DNA from: Deinococcus sp. KSM4-11
GTDB lineage: Bacteria > Deinococcota > Deinococci > Deinococcales > Deinococcaceae
Length of the DNA: 64,000 nt
Reading direction: 5' to 3'
Assembly (NCBI RefSeq): GCF_004801415.1
Contig: NZ_SSNX01000002.1
Span: forward strand, 248,001 to 312,000
The position numbers and the translations under genes are program-made. Shown here piece by piece: positions 17,142 to 26,753 of this stretch. The first letter of the stretch is position 1. Each line of letters opens with the position of its first letter. The notes below the pieces were generated by a model. That model was not told where the DNA came from. It did not search any database and worked only from the letters and a program-made list of their open reading frames with translations.

Positions 17142-18434
17142 TCACTTGTAGTACTTCGCGAGGATCTCGTTGCCCTGCTGCTCGATCTGCTTGGCCGCGT
17201 CATCCAGCGAGATGCGGTTCGCGAGGAGCTGCTGGAAGGTGGGCGTGAGCACCTTGCTCTTGACCTCGGTGAAGCCCTTGACCTCCTGGAACGGCGCCAT
17301 GGTCAGGTACTTCGCCGACTCGGTCGCGGTCTTCCAGCCGTTGGCCTCGGTCTGGAAGGGCACGCCCCGCAGCGAGGACATGCGCGTCGGGAAGAGCCAG
17401 TCGCCGGCCGCGAGCTTGCCGTTGTTCACGCGGTTGACAAAGCAGCTGATGAACTGCATCGCCTCTTTCTTGTGGGTCGATACGGTCGGGATGCTCAGCG
17501 TCTGGGTGGCGGAACCCTGATCCTGCGTCACCGCCTTGATGGGCGGCAACACACCCCAGTTCAGGCCGGGGGGGCCACTTTCCGCGATGGTCTGCCGCGC
17601 CCACACGCCGATTCCCGGCAGCATCGCGTACTTGCCGGTGAAGAAGCCGTTGAACAGTTCCGGACTCTGCGCCGTCAGACCGTCCGGCGACGCGGATTTA
17701 TCGGTGTAGTGCATGTTCAAGAGAATCTTCAGCAGCGCTTTTTCCTTGTCGCCGACCTTCACGACATATTTGTTGCCGCTCTTGTAGAAGTAATCGCCGC
17801 CGAAGCCCAGCGCGAGGTTCAGGATGCGGTTGGTGGGCGAACGCAGGCCGAAGGCCGAACCAAACTGGTCGGTCTTGCCGTCGCCGTTGGTATCCAGCGT
17901 GAGCTTCTTCGACGCGGCCTGGAATTCCTCCCAGCTCCACGGCTTGGCCACCGTGGGAGGGCGGATCCCGGCTTTCTTGAAGAGGTCTTTGTTGTACAGC
18001 GTAATCAGCGACTCCCACAGGAAGGGCACGCCATAGACCGCGCCGTTGTCGGCCGTCACGGTGGCCCACGCGCCCTTGGCGACGTCCGCCTTCATTTCCG
18101 CCGGGATTAGCTTCGACAGGTCCGTGAGGTACCCGCGGTCGCCGAATTCCATCACCTCGGTGGACTCGTAGTGGAAGATGTCCGGCACGTTCTTGGCCTC
18201 GAAGGACGTGGTGAGGTAGTCCTGGATGGAGTCCCAGGAGACCTGCTGGTAGTCGATCGTGTACGCGGCGTCCTTGGCGTCACACTCCGCGATCGCGGCC
18301 TTGGTCGCGGCGATCGCCTGCGTCTGCCACGCGAGGCTCACAAAGCGCAGTTTCACGGGGGTCTGGGCCTGGGCATGGATGCCCGGTTGAACGGCGGTGA
18401 GCAGGACGGCAGTGATCAGGGTCAGTCGTTTCAT
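17142..18434 (-). CDS. ABC transporter sugar-binding protein (family 1 type)
   Basis: A 430-residue extracytoplasmic binding protein. The signal peptide covers about the first 24 residues (MKRLTLITAVLLTAVQPGIHAQAQ), and the mature part has typical family-1 blocks: DIFHYESTEVMEFGDRGYLTDLS, YGVPFLWESLITLYNKDLFKKAG, WSWEEFQAASKKLT and FFTGKYAMLPGIGVW. These proteins capture oligosaccharides or glycosides outside the membrane and hand them to the permeases. Start 18434 is chosen for the signal peptide and the GAGG just upstream; the frame extends further up but without a start signal. It has no lipobox. It lies 79 bases after the MalG-like permease gene of the same unit. Confidence 0.92.
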   Translation of the reverse strand: MKRLTLITAVLLTAVQPGIHAQAQTPVKLRFVSLAWQTQAIAATKAAIAECDAKDAAYTIDYQQVSWDSIQDYLTTSFEAKNVPDIFHYESTEVMEFGDRGYLTDLSKLIPAEMKADVAKGAWATVTADNGAVYGVPFLWESLITLYNKDLFKKAGIRPPTVAKPWSWEEFQAASKKLTLDTNGDGKTDQFGSAFGLRSPTNRILNLALGFGGDYFYKSGNKYVVKVGDKEKALLKILLNMHYTDKSASPDGLTAQSPELFNGFFTGKYAMLPGIGVWARQTIAESGPPGLNWGVLPPIKAVTQDQGSATQTLSIPTVSTHKKEAMQFISCFVNRVNNGKLAAGDWLFPTRMSSLRGVPFQTEANGWKTATESAKYLTMAPFQEVKGFTEVKSKVLTPTFQQLLANRISLDDAAKQIEQQGNEILAKYYK

Positions 18435-18513
18435 GGGAGGCCTCACGGAAGGGAAGTCGGGGAAACCAACAACGGGGAGCACACCGGTGGACGAACTGGG
18501 CTGGGCACACCTC

Positions 18514-19347
18514 CTAGGCTTTGACGCCGCCGGCCAGCAGCCCGGAGACCAGGCGACGCTGCATGAAGGCAAAGAGCACGAGGGTGGGGATGGTGGCCAG
18601 AACGCTCCCAGCCGCCAGCGGGCCCCAGCGGGCGAGGCCTTCGACGCCGCGCAGCCGGGAGAGGTTGACCTGAATGGTGGTGAGCTCCGGGGACTTGAGC
18701 AGGATCAGGGCGAAGAAGAACTCGTTCCAGGCGTTGATGAAGGCGTACAGTCCCGTGGCGACCAGGGCGGGCACGAGCAGCGGGACGAGGATATGCCGGA
18801 TGGCCTGCCCCTGCGAGGCGCCGTCGACGGCGGCGGCCTCTTCCAGCTCGACCGGAATGCCGGCGATGTAGCCCTGCAGCATCCACAGCACGAAGGGCAG
18901 GCTCCACACGACGTACACCAGGATCAGGCCCGTGTGGGTGTTCACCAGGCCGGCGCGCGCCAGGATCAGGAAGAGCGGCACGATGATCAGGATCACCGGG
19001 AAGGTCTGCGTGACCAGAATCCAGACCATGACTGCGCGGTTCACGCCGGTGGCGCGCCGGGCGAGGGCGTACGCGGCAGGCGTCGCGATGCCAAGGGTGA
19101 GCAGGGCAGAGATCACGCTGACCTTGAAGGTGTTCGCGGCGCTGCGCATGATCCCCAGGTCATTGATGGCCACCGCGAAGTTGTCGAGCGTCGGAACTTT
19201 TGGGAAGAAGGACGCGACCGTAAAGATCTCAGCAGTGGGCTTGAAGGCCGTGGAGAGCAGCCACACCACCGGAAACGCCAGGAAGAGGACGAACAGCAGC
19301 AGCAGCGCCGACATGGCCAGCCGCGCCAGGGATCTCCGGGGCTTCAT
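18514..19347 (-). CDS. ABC sugar permease, MalG-like
   Basis: A 277-residue inner-membrane permease with six predicted membrane helices. The EAA loop that docks with the transporter ATPase is EEAAAVDGASQGQAIRHI followed by LVPLLVP. The order (binding-protein gene downstream, MalF-like partner upstream) and the 4-base ATGA overlap with the partner mean the two are made together as one heterodimer. A separate ATPase subunit is not encoded here. Confidence 0.92.
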   Translation of the reverse strand: MKPRRSLARLAMSALLLLFVLFLAFPVVWLLSTAFKPTAEIFTVASFFPKVPTLDNFAVAINDLGIMRSAANTFKVSVISALLTLGIATPAAYALARRATGVNRAVMVWILVTQTFPVILIIVPLFLILARAGLVNTHTGLILVYVVWSLPFVLWMLQGYIAGIPVELEEAAAVDGASQGQAIRHILVPLLVPALVATGLYAFINAWNEFFFALILLKSPELTTIQVNLSRLRGVEGLARWGPLAAGSVLATIPTLVLFAFMQRRLVSGLLAGGVKA

Positions 19348-20261
19348 GCCTGCTCCTGCACGGCCGTGCGGAACTGGCTGCGGACGCTGTAGAAGAGCAC
19401 CAGCCCGATGATCACCACGATGGCCATGCCGAGCGCGGACGCGTAGGCGATGTTGCCGTACTTGAAGGCCTCCTCATACGCGAAGAGCATGGGCAGCCGC
19501 GTCGTGCCGGCCGGCCCACCCTCGGTGAGGGTGTACACCAGGCCGAAGGAATTGAAGTTCCACATGAATTCCAGCGCACTGACCGCCAGCACCACCGGCA
19601 TCATCAGCGGCAGGGTGACGTGCCGGAACTGCCCCCAGGCGCCGGCGCCGTCCAGCGCGGCCGCCTCCTTGAGCTCTCCGGGAATGGTCTGCAGGGCGGC
19701 CAGCAGCACCACGGTGGCCTGCGGGAGCCCCGTCCAGATGCCGACCACGATCACGGCGGGCAGCGCCCACGCGAAGTCGTTGAGCCAATCGACCGGCGAG
19801 TCGATCACGCCGGCCCACAGCAGGACGCTGTTCAGGAACCCGCTCGTCGGGTGGTACATCAGGCGCCAGATCATGCCCTTGATGACCGGTGGAATGGCCC
19901 AGGGGATGAGCACCAGCACCCGCGCCACCGCCTGGCCGGGCAGCCCCGCGTTGAGCAGCAGCGCCAGGCACATTCCGAGCACGATCACGCCGACCGTCAC
20001 GCTGACCGTCCAGATGGCACCGATTTCGAAGGATGTCCAGAACTGACGGTCGGACAGCATCTTCGAGAAGTTGCCGAGGAAGATGAAATGCCGCTGCGCC
20101 GCGCCGAGGGTGTAGTCCGTGAAGGCCAGGTACACGCCCTGGAGCAGCGGCAGGATCGAGAGGATCACGACCGGCACCAGGGTCGGCAAGAACAGCCACC
20201 AGTTCGGCCGCGCGTACCCGCTGCCGCCAGGCACGGTCGCCTGCTCGCGCGGCATGGTCAT
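19344..20261 (-). CDS. ABC sugar permease, MalF-like
   Basis: A 305-residue membrane protein with six predicted helices and the EAA loop KEAAALDGAGAWGQFRHVTL. It pairs with the MalG-like subunit encoded next. The ATG overlaps the stop of the LacI-type regulator gene by 4 bases (ATGA), so regulator and transporter come from the same transcript. This regulator-first order is compatible with autoregulation. Confidence 0.92.
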   Translation of the reverse strand: MTMPREQATVPGGSGYARPNWWLFLPTLVPVVILSILPLLQGVYLAFTDYTLGAAQRHFIFLGNFSKMLSDRQFWTSFEIGAIWTVSVTVGVIVLGMCLALLLNAGLPGQAVARVLVLIPWAIPPVIKGMIWRLMYHPTSGFLNSVLLWAGVIDSPVDWLNDFAWALPAVIVVGIWTGLPQATVVLLAALQTIPGELKEAAALDGAGAWGQFRHVTLPLMMPVVLAVSALEFMWNFNSFGLVYTLTEGGPAGTTRLPMLFAYEEAFKYGNIAYASALGMAIVVIIGLVLFYSVRSQFRTAVQEQA

Positions 20262-21298
20262 GGGCGTTTCCCGGCCACGCGACTGGACTCGCGCACGATC
20301 AATGTGGGCGCCACCATGACGCTCTGCACGTCGTGTTCGCTGCCGCCGGTCAGTCGGTCGAGCAGCATGGTGGCCGCGATTCGGGCCCGCTCCGTGGCCA
20401 GGAGGGACACGGTGCTCAGGGTGGGCGTGCAGATCAGGCCCTCGGGGATGTCATCCATGCCGACGACGGCCACGTCATCCGGCACCCGTCGGCCAAGTTC
20501 GCGCAGGCGCTTCATGGCTCCGATGGCCATCAGGTCGTTGGCACAGAACAGAGCGTCGAGATCCGGGTGCTCGTCGAGCAGTGTTCCCGCCGCCTGGTGG
20601 CCCCCGGCCACGCTGTACTCCGCGTGGCACGTCCTCGGTCGATCCAGGCCGTGGCGCCTGAGCGCCTCGGTGTATCCCCGGCCGCGAATGGTCGCCGGAA
20701 CCGTGTCCGCGGGGCCGTTGAGAAAGGCGATGCGCCGTCGGCGTTGCTCGACCAGGTGATCGATTGCCAGCGCGACACCATATTCGGAGTTGACCTGCAC
20801 GTTATCGGTACGAATCACCTCAGCCAGCGCACCGATCACCGCGACCGGCCCTGGAGCACTCTTCAGGGCGGCGACCAGCGGTTCGGTCATCCGCAACGAA
20901 CACAGGATCATGCCGTCCACGCGGCGCTGCGAGAGGGTACCCAGGGCGTGCACCTCCTCCTGGACGTGACCATCCGTGCTGATCAATGACAAGTGATAGC
21001 CGCGGGATTTGACGACCTCTTGCACCGCCCGGGCCATAGCCACGTACACGGGGTTCCCGATATCGGGGATCACCAGCGCGATGGTTTCGGTGGATTGGCT
21101 CCGCAGGCTTCGCGCGGCGTGGTTGGGCAGGTAATTGAGCGCCTCGGCGGCTTCCCGAACCCGACGCGCGGTCACGGGGGAGCAGCGCGTGCTGCCGTTG
21201 AGCGCCAGCGAGACGGTACCAATCGAGACCCCGGCACGCCGGGCCACCTCGTGAATAGTTGCCTTTTTTGCAAAGGCATCACTCACCTCAGACGTCAT
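20258..21298 (-). CDS. LacI-family transcriptional regulator
   Basis: About 346 residues. The N-terminal helix-turn-helix ATIHEVARRAGVSIGTVSLAL and the hinge region (LNYLPNHAARSLR) are classic LacI family. The rest is a periplasmic-binding-protein-like effector domain with conserved blocks such as VIPDIGNPVYVAMARAV and LFCANDLMAIGAMKRL. The start at 21298 is chosen because the HTH begins about 13 residues later, as is usual; the longer frame upstream covers the promoter region. The gene heads the downstream unit and probably represses it until the imported sugar or a breakdown product binds. The likely operator is the palindrome at 21321-21334, only 23 bases upstream of the start. Confidence 0.92.
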   Translation of the reverse strand: MTSEVSDAFAKKATIHEVARRAGVSIGTVSLALNGSTRCSPVTARRVREAAEALNYLPNHAARSLRSQSTETIALVIPDIGNPVYVAMARAVQEVVKSRGYHLSLISTDGHVQEEVHALGTLSQRRVDGMILCSLRMTEPLVAALKSAPGPVAVIGALAEVIRTDNVQVNSEYGVALAIDHLVEQRRRRIAFLNGPADTVPATIRGRGYTEALRRHGLDRPRTCHAEYSVAGGHQAAGTLLDEHPDLDALFCANDLMAIGAMKRLRELGRRVPDDVAVVGMDDIPEGLICTPTLSTVSLLATERARIAATMLLDRLTGGSEHDVQSVMVAPTLIVRESSRVAGKRP

Positions 21299-21320
21299 TT
21301 CGACCCCCGACACTTTGTTT

Positions 21321-21334
21321 TTGAAACGTTTTAA
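21321..21334 (-). promoter_or_regulatory. Probable LacI-type operator
   Basis: TTGAAACGTTTTAA is a near-perfect palindrome centred on AACGTT with only one mismatched pair. The central CG and AT-rich arms are the usual shape of LacI/CcpA-family operators. It sits 23 bases upstream of the regulator's own start codon in an AT-rich island of otherwise GC-rich DNA. Confidence 0.6.
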
Positions 21335-21518
21335 CAGTAATGGTATGGAGCGCGGGAAGTCAAGCCCTGCTGGCGCGGACGGGCGGACGGTGAGGCCATC
21401 TTTGACCTCCCTCATCACGAGCCCTCACGGCCCGGCGGGCCGTGACATTCGCAACCGAACAGGGCATGCTGACCCCTGAGACGGTGAGCACCAGATCCGC
21501 CCGAGTGCCTCTGAAGGC

Positions 21519-21551
21519 AAGGATCCGCCTGGTTGGCCCAGGCGGATCCTT
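21519..21551 (-). terminator. Perfect 14-bp hairpin between the two transcription units
   Basis: AAGGATCCGCCTGG (21519-21532) and CCAGGCGGATCCTT (21538-21551) are exact inverted repeats with a 5-base loop. It lies 119 bases beyond the stop of the last GH43 gene and about 220 bases before the LacI start. No U tract follows on either strand, so it may act as a transcript-end stabiliser or weak terminator separating the glycosidase unit from the regulator-led unit. Confidence 0.6.
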
Positions 21552-21669
21552 CACCGCGCTTCTCGCCGACCGGTCCGCGGAAGGGTCTGAGCAGAACAGT
21601 CGGGCGAAGCACAGTGCGGCGTCCATCACGCGGACGGCAAATCCCAGGCCGCCCAGCAGTCCCTTCGCC

Positions 21670-22605
21670 TTACTGCTTGTCCCCACCCAGATCCAGCTGG
21701 GGCGTTCCGTCGACCGTCCAGACCAGCGGCTCGATATGGAGTTCCCGCTGCGTGCCCAGAGCGTTCCAGGCATGGAACACGAGGTGATCGTGGCCCTGAG
21801 CGTCCTGCACCACACTGTTGTGGCCTGGCCCCCGCAGGCCTCCCAGGCCGGATGCCAGCACCACCGGCCCCTCCTGCGGCTCCTGCCAGGGGCCCAGTGG
21901 ATGGTCGGCGACCGCGTGTCCCACGCCGTAGGTCTCATTCGTCCAGGCCCCCCCGGAATAGAAGAGGTGGTACTGCCCGCGCCGCTTCACGACGAACGGG
22001 CCTTCGAGGGTGTACCAGTCAAGCACCCGCCCATACATGGGGCGATCCCGCTCATAGCGTTGCCAGTCGCTGCTGGCGACCAGGACAGGCACAGGCGGGC
22101 CCACCAGCCGGGTCATGTCCTCCAGGCGCTGCACGGCCAGCACGGTGCCGGGGCGCTCGCCGGTCAGGTCATCGCGGGCGTAGTACAGGTACCAGCTTCC
22201 GTCCTCGTCCCGGAACGGGTGAGGATCGATGGCGAAGGGCTCGTCCGGCGTCAGGTTGAGCCCCTGGTCGAGGAAGGGGCCCAGGGGACTGGCACTGACC
22301 GCCACGCGCAGGTGATGCCCCTTATCCTCGATCCCCACCGAGTAGTACATGTAGAACGACCCACCGTGTTCAGCCACCTCGGGCGCCCAGTACGCGCGGG
22401 GTTCATCGGTGATGGGCACGAGCGCCCCGCCGTGCGACACCCACCTTCGGAGATCGGAGGAACTGAGCACCTCGAAGGCCATCCCGCCAAGCTCCTGACG
22501 GCCGTCCAGGCCCGTGGCGTAGGCATAGTACTGGTCACCGCTGCGCAGCACGAAGGGATCGGCAAAATAGCCGGGATGAACCGGGCCGATACTCGCGCGG
22601 CTCAT
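21670..22605 (-). CDS. Glycoside hydrolase family 43 enzyme, cytoplasmic
   Basis: A 311-residue five-bladed propeller glycosidase. The three acidic positions of GH43 are visible: Asp in YFADPFVLR, Asp in [13 protein letters not shown] and Glu in [29 protein letters not shown] is a typical blade motif. GH43 enzymes remove arabinofuranose or xylose units from plant hemicellulose and arabinan, or galactose in some branches. There is no signal peptide, unlike the preceding GH43 gene, so this copy works on imported oligosaccharides. Its ATG overlaps the stop of the secreted GH43 gene by 4 bases. It is the last gene of the upstream unit. Confidence 0.9.
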   Translation of the reverse strand: MSRASIGPVHPGYFADPFVLRSGDQYYAYATGLDGRQELGGMAFEVLSSSDLRRWVSHGGALVPITDEPRAYWAPEVAEHGGSFYMYYSVGIEDKGHHLRVAVSASPLGPFLDQGLNLTPDEPFAIDPHPFRDEDGSWYLYYARDDLTGERPGTVLAVQRLEDMTRLVGPPVPVLVASSDWQRYERDRPMYGRVLDWYTLEGPFVVKRRGQYHLFYSGGAWTNETYGVGHAVADHPLGPWQEPQEGPVVLASGLGGLRGPGHNSVVQDAQGHDHLVFHAWNALGTQRELHIEPLVWTVDGTPQLDLGGDKQ

Positions 22606-23609
22606 GGGGTGGGCGCGGGCTGCGGGGTCAGGGTCACGCCGCCGAAGATGACCTTGCCATTCTTGAAGCCCACGCGGTCGAGGCGCATGCTGCGCTGTCC
22701 CCTATTGCCGTCCCCCACCGCGCCGAGCGTCCAGGCGTGGTACACCAGCCACGTCTGCCCCGCCCCGTCCTGCACCACCGACTGGTGGCCCGGCCCCACC
22801 ACCCGGCCGCTCGTGACCACCAGCGGATCGGGGGCCTTGGTGTACGGCCCGGTCAGCGCCTTCGAGGTCGCGTACCCGACCGCGTAGGTCTCGTTGTCGT
22901 AGCTGCCGGCGGAGTACAGCAGGTAGTAGTACCCGTCCGAGTAATGCAGGGTCGGGGCCTCGATCACGGCGCCCTCCCAGAGGGCGCCGTTGCTGATCAG
23001 CAGGGTGTCCTGACCGACCACGGCCAGCCCGTCGGCGCTGAGCTTCTGCAGGTAGATGCCGGTGTTGAGGTTGCAGCAGTTGCCGTCGTTCTTCCACAGC
23101 AGGTACCGCTGGCCGTCGGTGTCCCGGAAGGGGCTGGCGTCGATACTGCCGCCCAGATCCGCCTGGCACACCAGGGGCCGCTCGCTGGCATCCGTGAACG
23201 GGCCCTCCGGGCTGCTGGCCACCGCCGCGCCCACGCACTGGCGGTCACTCAGGACGTCGCGGGTCGTGTAATACAGCACGAAGCGCTTTGGGCCGAAGGC
23301 CATGACTTCCGGGGCCCACGTGAGGCCGCCGCGGGCCCAGCGCGGTTGACTGGCGAGCGCGTCGCCCACGTACGACCAGTGCACCAGGTCGCGTGAGCGG
23401 TGCACCGGCACGTCGCCGCCGCTTCCATTGGTCACGTAGGCGTAGTACCAGTTGCCCACCTTGAGCACGAAGGGATCGGGAACATTCGCGTCGATCACGG
23501 GATTGGTGTACGTCCGGGTCACGGGGGGGCCTCCTCCACCGGCACGGGCACCCAGGCTGGCCATGACGGTCAGGCACAGAACGAGGACACAGCGGGCGAT
23601 CCGGGTCAT
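22602..23609 (-). CDS. Glycoside hydrolase family 43 enzyme, exported
   Basis: A 335-residue protein with a signal peptide (hydrophobic stretch [17 protein letters not shown]). The GH43 acids are in [25 protein letters not shown] and [20 protein letters not shown] and [19 protein letters not shown] are typical blade sequences shared with its neighbour. It probably trims arabinan- or xylan-like polymers outside the cytoplasmic membrane before uptake. The start overlaps the glycosidase gene upstream by 4 bases. The exported and cytoplasmic pair implies a two-stage breakdown: outside cutting, import, inside trimming. Confidence 0.9.
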   Translation of the reverse strand: MTRIARCVLVLCLTVMASLGARAGGGGPPVTRTYTNPVIDANVPDPFVLKVGNWYYAYVTNGSGGDVPVHRSRDLVHWSYVGDALASQPRWARGGLTWAPEVMAFGPKRFVLYYTTRDVLSDRQCVGAAVASSPEGPFTDASERPLVCQADLGGSIDASPFRDTDGQRYLLWKNDGNCCNLNTGIYLQKLSADGLAVVGQDTLLISNGALWEGAVIEAPTLHYSDGYYYLLYSAGSYDNETYAVGYATSKALTGPYTKAPDPLVVTSGRVVGPGHQSVVQDGAGQTWLVYHAWTLGAVGDGNRGQRSMRLDRVGFKNGKVIFGGVTLTPQPAPTP

Positions 23610-24883
23610 GACGAACTCCTTGGTGGGGCGGCGCGGCCGAGGAAGGGGAGCGCGTCCTGCGGAACGGGGGCCGGTTCAATGGTCGGGGCCAGCGGCTGCC
23701 GGATGAACTCACGGAAGGAGGGCACCACGGGATCCGGTTGACGGGCCTGGATGTCGGGCGTGAGGTGGTACAGGCCGCTGGGGCACACCCGGCCCTCCAA
23801 CCGGGTAAGGCCGGTATGCCAGTCCACGTGATCGAAGAGCGGCCACCAGGTCGCCCCGAGCACTGTAGCTCCCAGTTGCTGCGCGCTGAGAATCTCGCTA
23901 CCCAGCCAGCGCAACCAGGCCTCGCGGTGGGTGTCCGTGCTGGTCTCCGCCACGTACAGCGGAAGGCCGTAGCGTGCGTGGTATTCCAGCAGCGTCCGGG
24001 CCAGACCAGGGGGCTGCGGGTCGGGATAGAGGTGGTAGTCCTCCCGCCGGCCCCAGTCGCCCGGATGCGCTGGGGCGTCCGGCGGCAGGATCAGGTGCTC
24101 GCTGCCGGGATAGTAATCGAGGCCGATCACATCCGGCGGAGTGGGATCGCCAAGAACGGCTGCCAGGGTGGCCGGGCTCGCCACCTCAGCCAGCGCCGCA
24201 TACAGCGGCGTGGTGGATTCCAGTCGGCCGCACAGGACGTCGAAGGCCACGTACCGCCACTCGGTGAGCTCGGCGGCCAATGGCATCAGTTCCGGGGTCG
24301 TGGCCCGGAAGCGATCGGCCCCATCGTTGAGCCAGATCTCCGCGCGGGGGTTGACCGCCCGAATGGCCTGGATGCTGCTCCGCAGGCCCGCGAGCACCGG
24401 CCACAGGCTGCGCGCGAACTCCTGAACCGTCTGCCCGTGGGGGGGCCAGGTGCCGTTGCCTCCAGTGAAGAACGACCAGATGTACGGCTCGTTGAAGGGC
24501 GTGATCTTGGTGATGTCCGGATAGCGGGCGCAGAACGCGTGGGCATACGCCGTCACGGCGGCCGGATACCCGGCATCCCGCAGCCCGCCGGGCAGCCACG
24601 CGGGCGTGCCGAAGTGCAGCAGATCCCAGATGGGTTCCAGGTTCAGGTCGCGCAGCAGGGTCACCACCTGGTCCGCCCACGCCCAGTCGAAGGTGCCCGC
24701 GGCCGGATTGAGATCGGGCCACGGCAGCCCATAGCGCAGGTGGGTGACGCCCAGACCGGCCGCGAGCCGCAGATCGTCTTCCCAGCGCTGCCGGTGGGCC
24801 GTCCAGGCGTACTCATCCCAGCCCAGCGCCGGATTCACCGTGTTCTCGATGCCCACCGCCCAGAAGAAGGCGGGCCCGCTCAT
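23606..24883 (-). CDS. Clan GH-A glycosidase, GH1-like
   Basis: A 425-residue (beta/alpha)8 glycosidase. The acid/base Glu is in [12 protein letters not shown], and the nucleophile Glu is probably in [33 protein letters not shown] and [12 protein letters not shown] match the early barrel strands of GH1-type enzymes. Such enzymes hydrolyse beta-glycosides; the exact sugar is not predictable here. There is no signal peptide. It lies 4 bases overlapped with both the permease gene upstream and the exported GH43 gene downstream, so it is translated as part of the same unit and acts on imported material. Confidence 0.82.
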   Translation of the reverse strand: MSGPAFFWAVGIENTVNPALGWDEYAWTAHRQRWEDDLRLAAGLGVTHLRYGLPWPDLNPAAGTFDWAWADQVVTLLRDLNLEPIWDLLHFGTPAWLPGGLRDAGYPAAVTAYAHAFCARYPDITKITPFNEPYIWSFFTGGNGTWPPHGQTVQEFARSLWPVLAGLRSSIQAIRAVNPRAEIWLNDGADRFRATTPELMPLAAELTEWRYVAFDVLCGRLESTTPLYAALAEVASPATLAAVLGDPTPPDVIGLDYYPGSEHLILPPDAPAHPGDWGRREDYHLYPDPQPPGLARTLLEYHARYGLPLYVAETSTDTHREAWLRWLGSEILSAQQLGATVLGATWWPLFDHVDWHTGLTRLEGRVCPSGLYHLTPDIQARQPDPVVPSFREFIRQPLAPTIEPAPVPQDALPFLGRAAPPRSSS

Positions 24884-25779
24884 TCCTTGAGTCCGGTCAC
24901 GGCGATCCCCTGCTCGAGGTACCGCTGGGCCAGCAGGTAGGCCACCAGGACGGGCACGGCGGCAATGGCGGTGCCCGCCATCAGCTTGCCGTAGTCGGTG
25001 GTGTAGCGGCTGGAGAAGGAGTTGATGCCCACCGGCAGCGTCTGCAGGTCACCGTGAACGACGAACAATGGCCAGACGTAGTTGTTCCAGGAGGCCATGA
25101 ACGAGAACACCGCCAGGGTCGCCAGCGCCGGGAGGCTGAGCGGCAGGATGACGAACCACAGCACCTGCAGGTGGTTGGCGCCGTCGAGCCGCGCGGCCTC
25201 CTCCAGCTCCCGTGGAATGCCCACGAAGAACTGCCTGAGCAGGAAGACCCCGAAGGCCCCCGCGACGCCAGGCCAGATCAGGGCGTGGAAGGTGTCGATC
25301 CAGTTGAGCTGGATCATCATGATGTACGTGGGGATCAGGGTGACGATGCCGGGCACCATCATGGAGCTCAGCACGAACCAGAACCACGCGTCGCGGCCAG
25401 GAAACGACATCCGGGCGAAGGCGTAGGCCGCCAGCACGCACACGGTCAGGTGGGCGGCGGTGAAGGCCAGGGACGTGAACAGTGAGTTCCACGCCCAGCG
25501 CAGGATGTTGCCGTCCGGCGAGGTCAGGATCTCGCGGTAGTTGTCCACGGTCGGGTGAGCGGGAATCCACTGGACGGGCACCGCGATGGTATCGGCTTCC
25601 GGTTTGAAGCTGGTGCTCACCATCCAGTACAGCGGGGCCAGGAACAGCAGGGCCAGCAGCAGCAGCAGCGCGAAGCGCGGCAGGTCGCGCGGGCCTCGCC
25701 GCCGCGACTGGCCGACCCGGGTGTCTGTCACGGGGAGCGGCGTGGTGGGCAGCCGCGTGGCTGGCAGCGGATCGGTCAT
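24880..25779 (-). CDS. ABC sugar permease, MalG-like (second transporter)
   Basis: A 299-residue permease with a charged cytoplasmic N-terminus (QSRRRGPRDLPR) before six membrane helices. The EAA loop is EEAARLDGANHLQVLWFVIL. It overlaps the partner permease gene by 4 bases and the glycosidase gene by 4 bases. It belongs to the carbohydrate-uptake CUT1 type and would need an ATPase from outside this window. Confidence 0.92.
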   Translation of the reverse strand: MTDPLPATRLPTTPLPVTDTRVGQSRRRGPRDLPRFALLLLLALLFLAPLYWMVSTSFKPEADTIAVPVQWIPAHPTVDNYREILTSPDGNILRWAWNSLFTSLAFTAAHLTVCVLAAYAFARMSFPGRDAWFWFVLSSMMVPGIVTLIPTYIMMIQLNWIDTFHALIWPGVAGAFGVFLLRQFFVGIPRELEEAARLDGANHLQVLWFVILPLSLPALATLAVFSFMASWNNYVWPLFVVHGDLQTLPVGINSFSSRYTTDYGKLMAGTAIAAVPVLVAYLLAQRYLEQGIAVTGLKE

Positions 25780-26711
25780 CCCTTGTCACCGCCCCGGATG
25801 TCCCGCGCCATGGTGCGGAACTGAATCGCGGTGAACACCAGCATCAGCAGACCGAACACGAAACTCATGGCCGTGGCCGACGAGAACTGGTTGTTGCTGA
25901 AGGCCTCCTCGGTGATGTACATGATCACGCTCTGGGTGCCGCGCGCCGGGCCACCCCCGGTAATGACCTGCGTCTGCCCGAAGAGTTGGAGCGAGGCCAG
26001 CACCGTTGTCACGACCACGAACAGGGTGGTGGGTTGCAGCAGCGGGAACGTGATGTAGCGGAACTTCTGGGTACCGCTCGCGCCGTCGAGTTCCGCCGCC
26101 TCGTACACCGAGGTCGGGATGTTGCCCATCGCGGCGAGGTACAGGGTCATGTTGAAGCCGATCGTCCACCACACGGTGCCGACGGTGATCGGCACCCAGG
26201 CCCAGCCGTCCGTGGTCAGGAAGGGAATGGTCGGCTGGCCCATTTGGCCCAGGACGTTGTTCACCAGTCCACTCTGGTTCTCGAACATCCACTTCCACAG
26301 GATGCCCATCACCGAGACGCTTAGGATGCCGGGCATGAAGAAGATCGAGCGGAACACCGTGCGCAGCGCGATGGGCCGGAAGAGCAACTGTGCCAGCCCC
26401 AGGGCGGTCGCCACCAGCAGCGGCACGCTGATGACGGTGAACAGCAGCGTGTTGACCAGGGTGCGCCAGAAGAAATCGCGCTGCGGCGTGTCCCGGAACA
26501 GGTTCAGGTAGAACTCGGCGCCCACGAAGGGCTGGGTGTCCGACAGCGGATCCCAGCGGTGCACGCTGATGTAGAGCCCGAAGACGATCGGGTACACCAG
26601 GAACACCAGGAAAAAAAGGGCGTGCGGCAGCAGGAACAGGTACGGCACCAGCGGGTGGTTGTCGTGCAGGCCCCGCCGGCCGCCCGGAGCGCGGGGGTGG
26701 CTGGTCGTCAT
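25776..26711 (-). CDS. ABC sugar permease, MalF-like (second transporter)
   Basis: A 311-residue permease with six predicted helices after a short basic N-terminus. The EAA loop is YEAAELDGASGTQKFRYITF. The gene follows the binding-protein gene by 42 bases and overlaps its MalG-like partner by 4 bases. The pair differs in sequence from the downstream pair, so the two transporters probably carry different substrates. Confidence 0.92.
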   Translation of the reverse strand: MTTSHPRAPGGRRGLHDNHPLVPYLFLLPHALFFLVFLVYPIVFGLYISVHRWDPLSDTQPFVGAEFYLNLFRDTPQRDFFWRTLVNTLLFTVISVPLLVATALGLAQLLFRPIALRTVFRSIFFMPGILSVSVMGILWKWMFENQSGLVNNVLGQMGQPTIPFLTTDGWAWVPITVGTVWWTIGFNMTLYLAAMGNIPTSVYEAAELDGASGTQKFRYITFPLLQPTTLFVVVTTVLASLQLFGQTQVITGGGPARGTQSVIMYITEEAFSNNQFSSATAMSFVFGLLMLVFTAIQFRTMARDIRGGDKG

Positions 26712-26753
26712 CGAATACCTCCGGGAAGGGCGGACGCGGCGCGGGGCGCGTCG

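Noticed and set aside
14551..18110. Long plus-strand frames across the ARH and binding-protein genes
   Set aside because: Shadows of well-supported minus-strand genes; no motif or ribosome-binding site.
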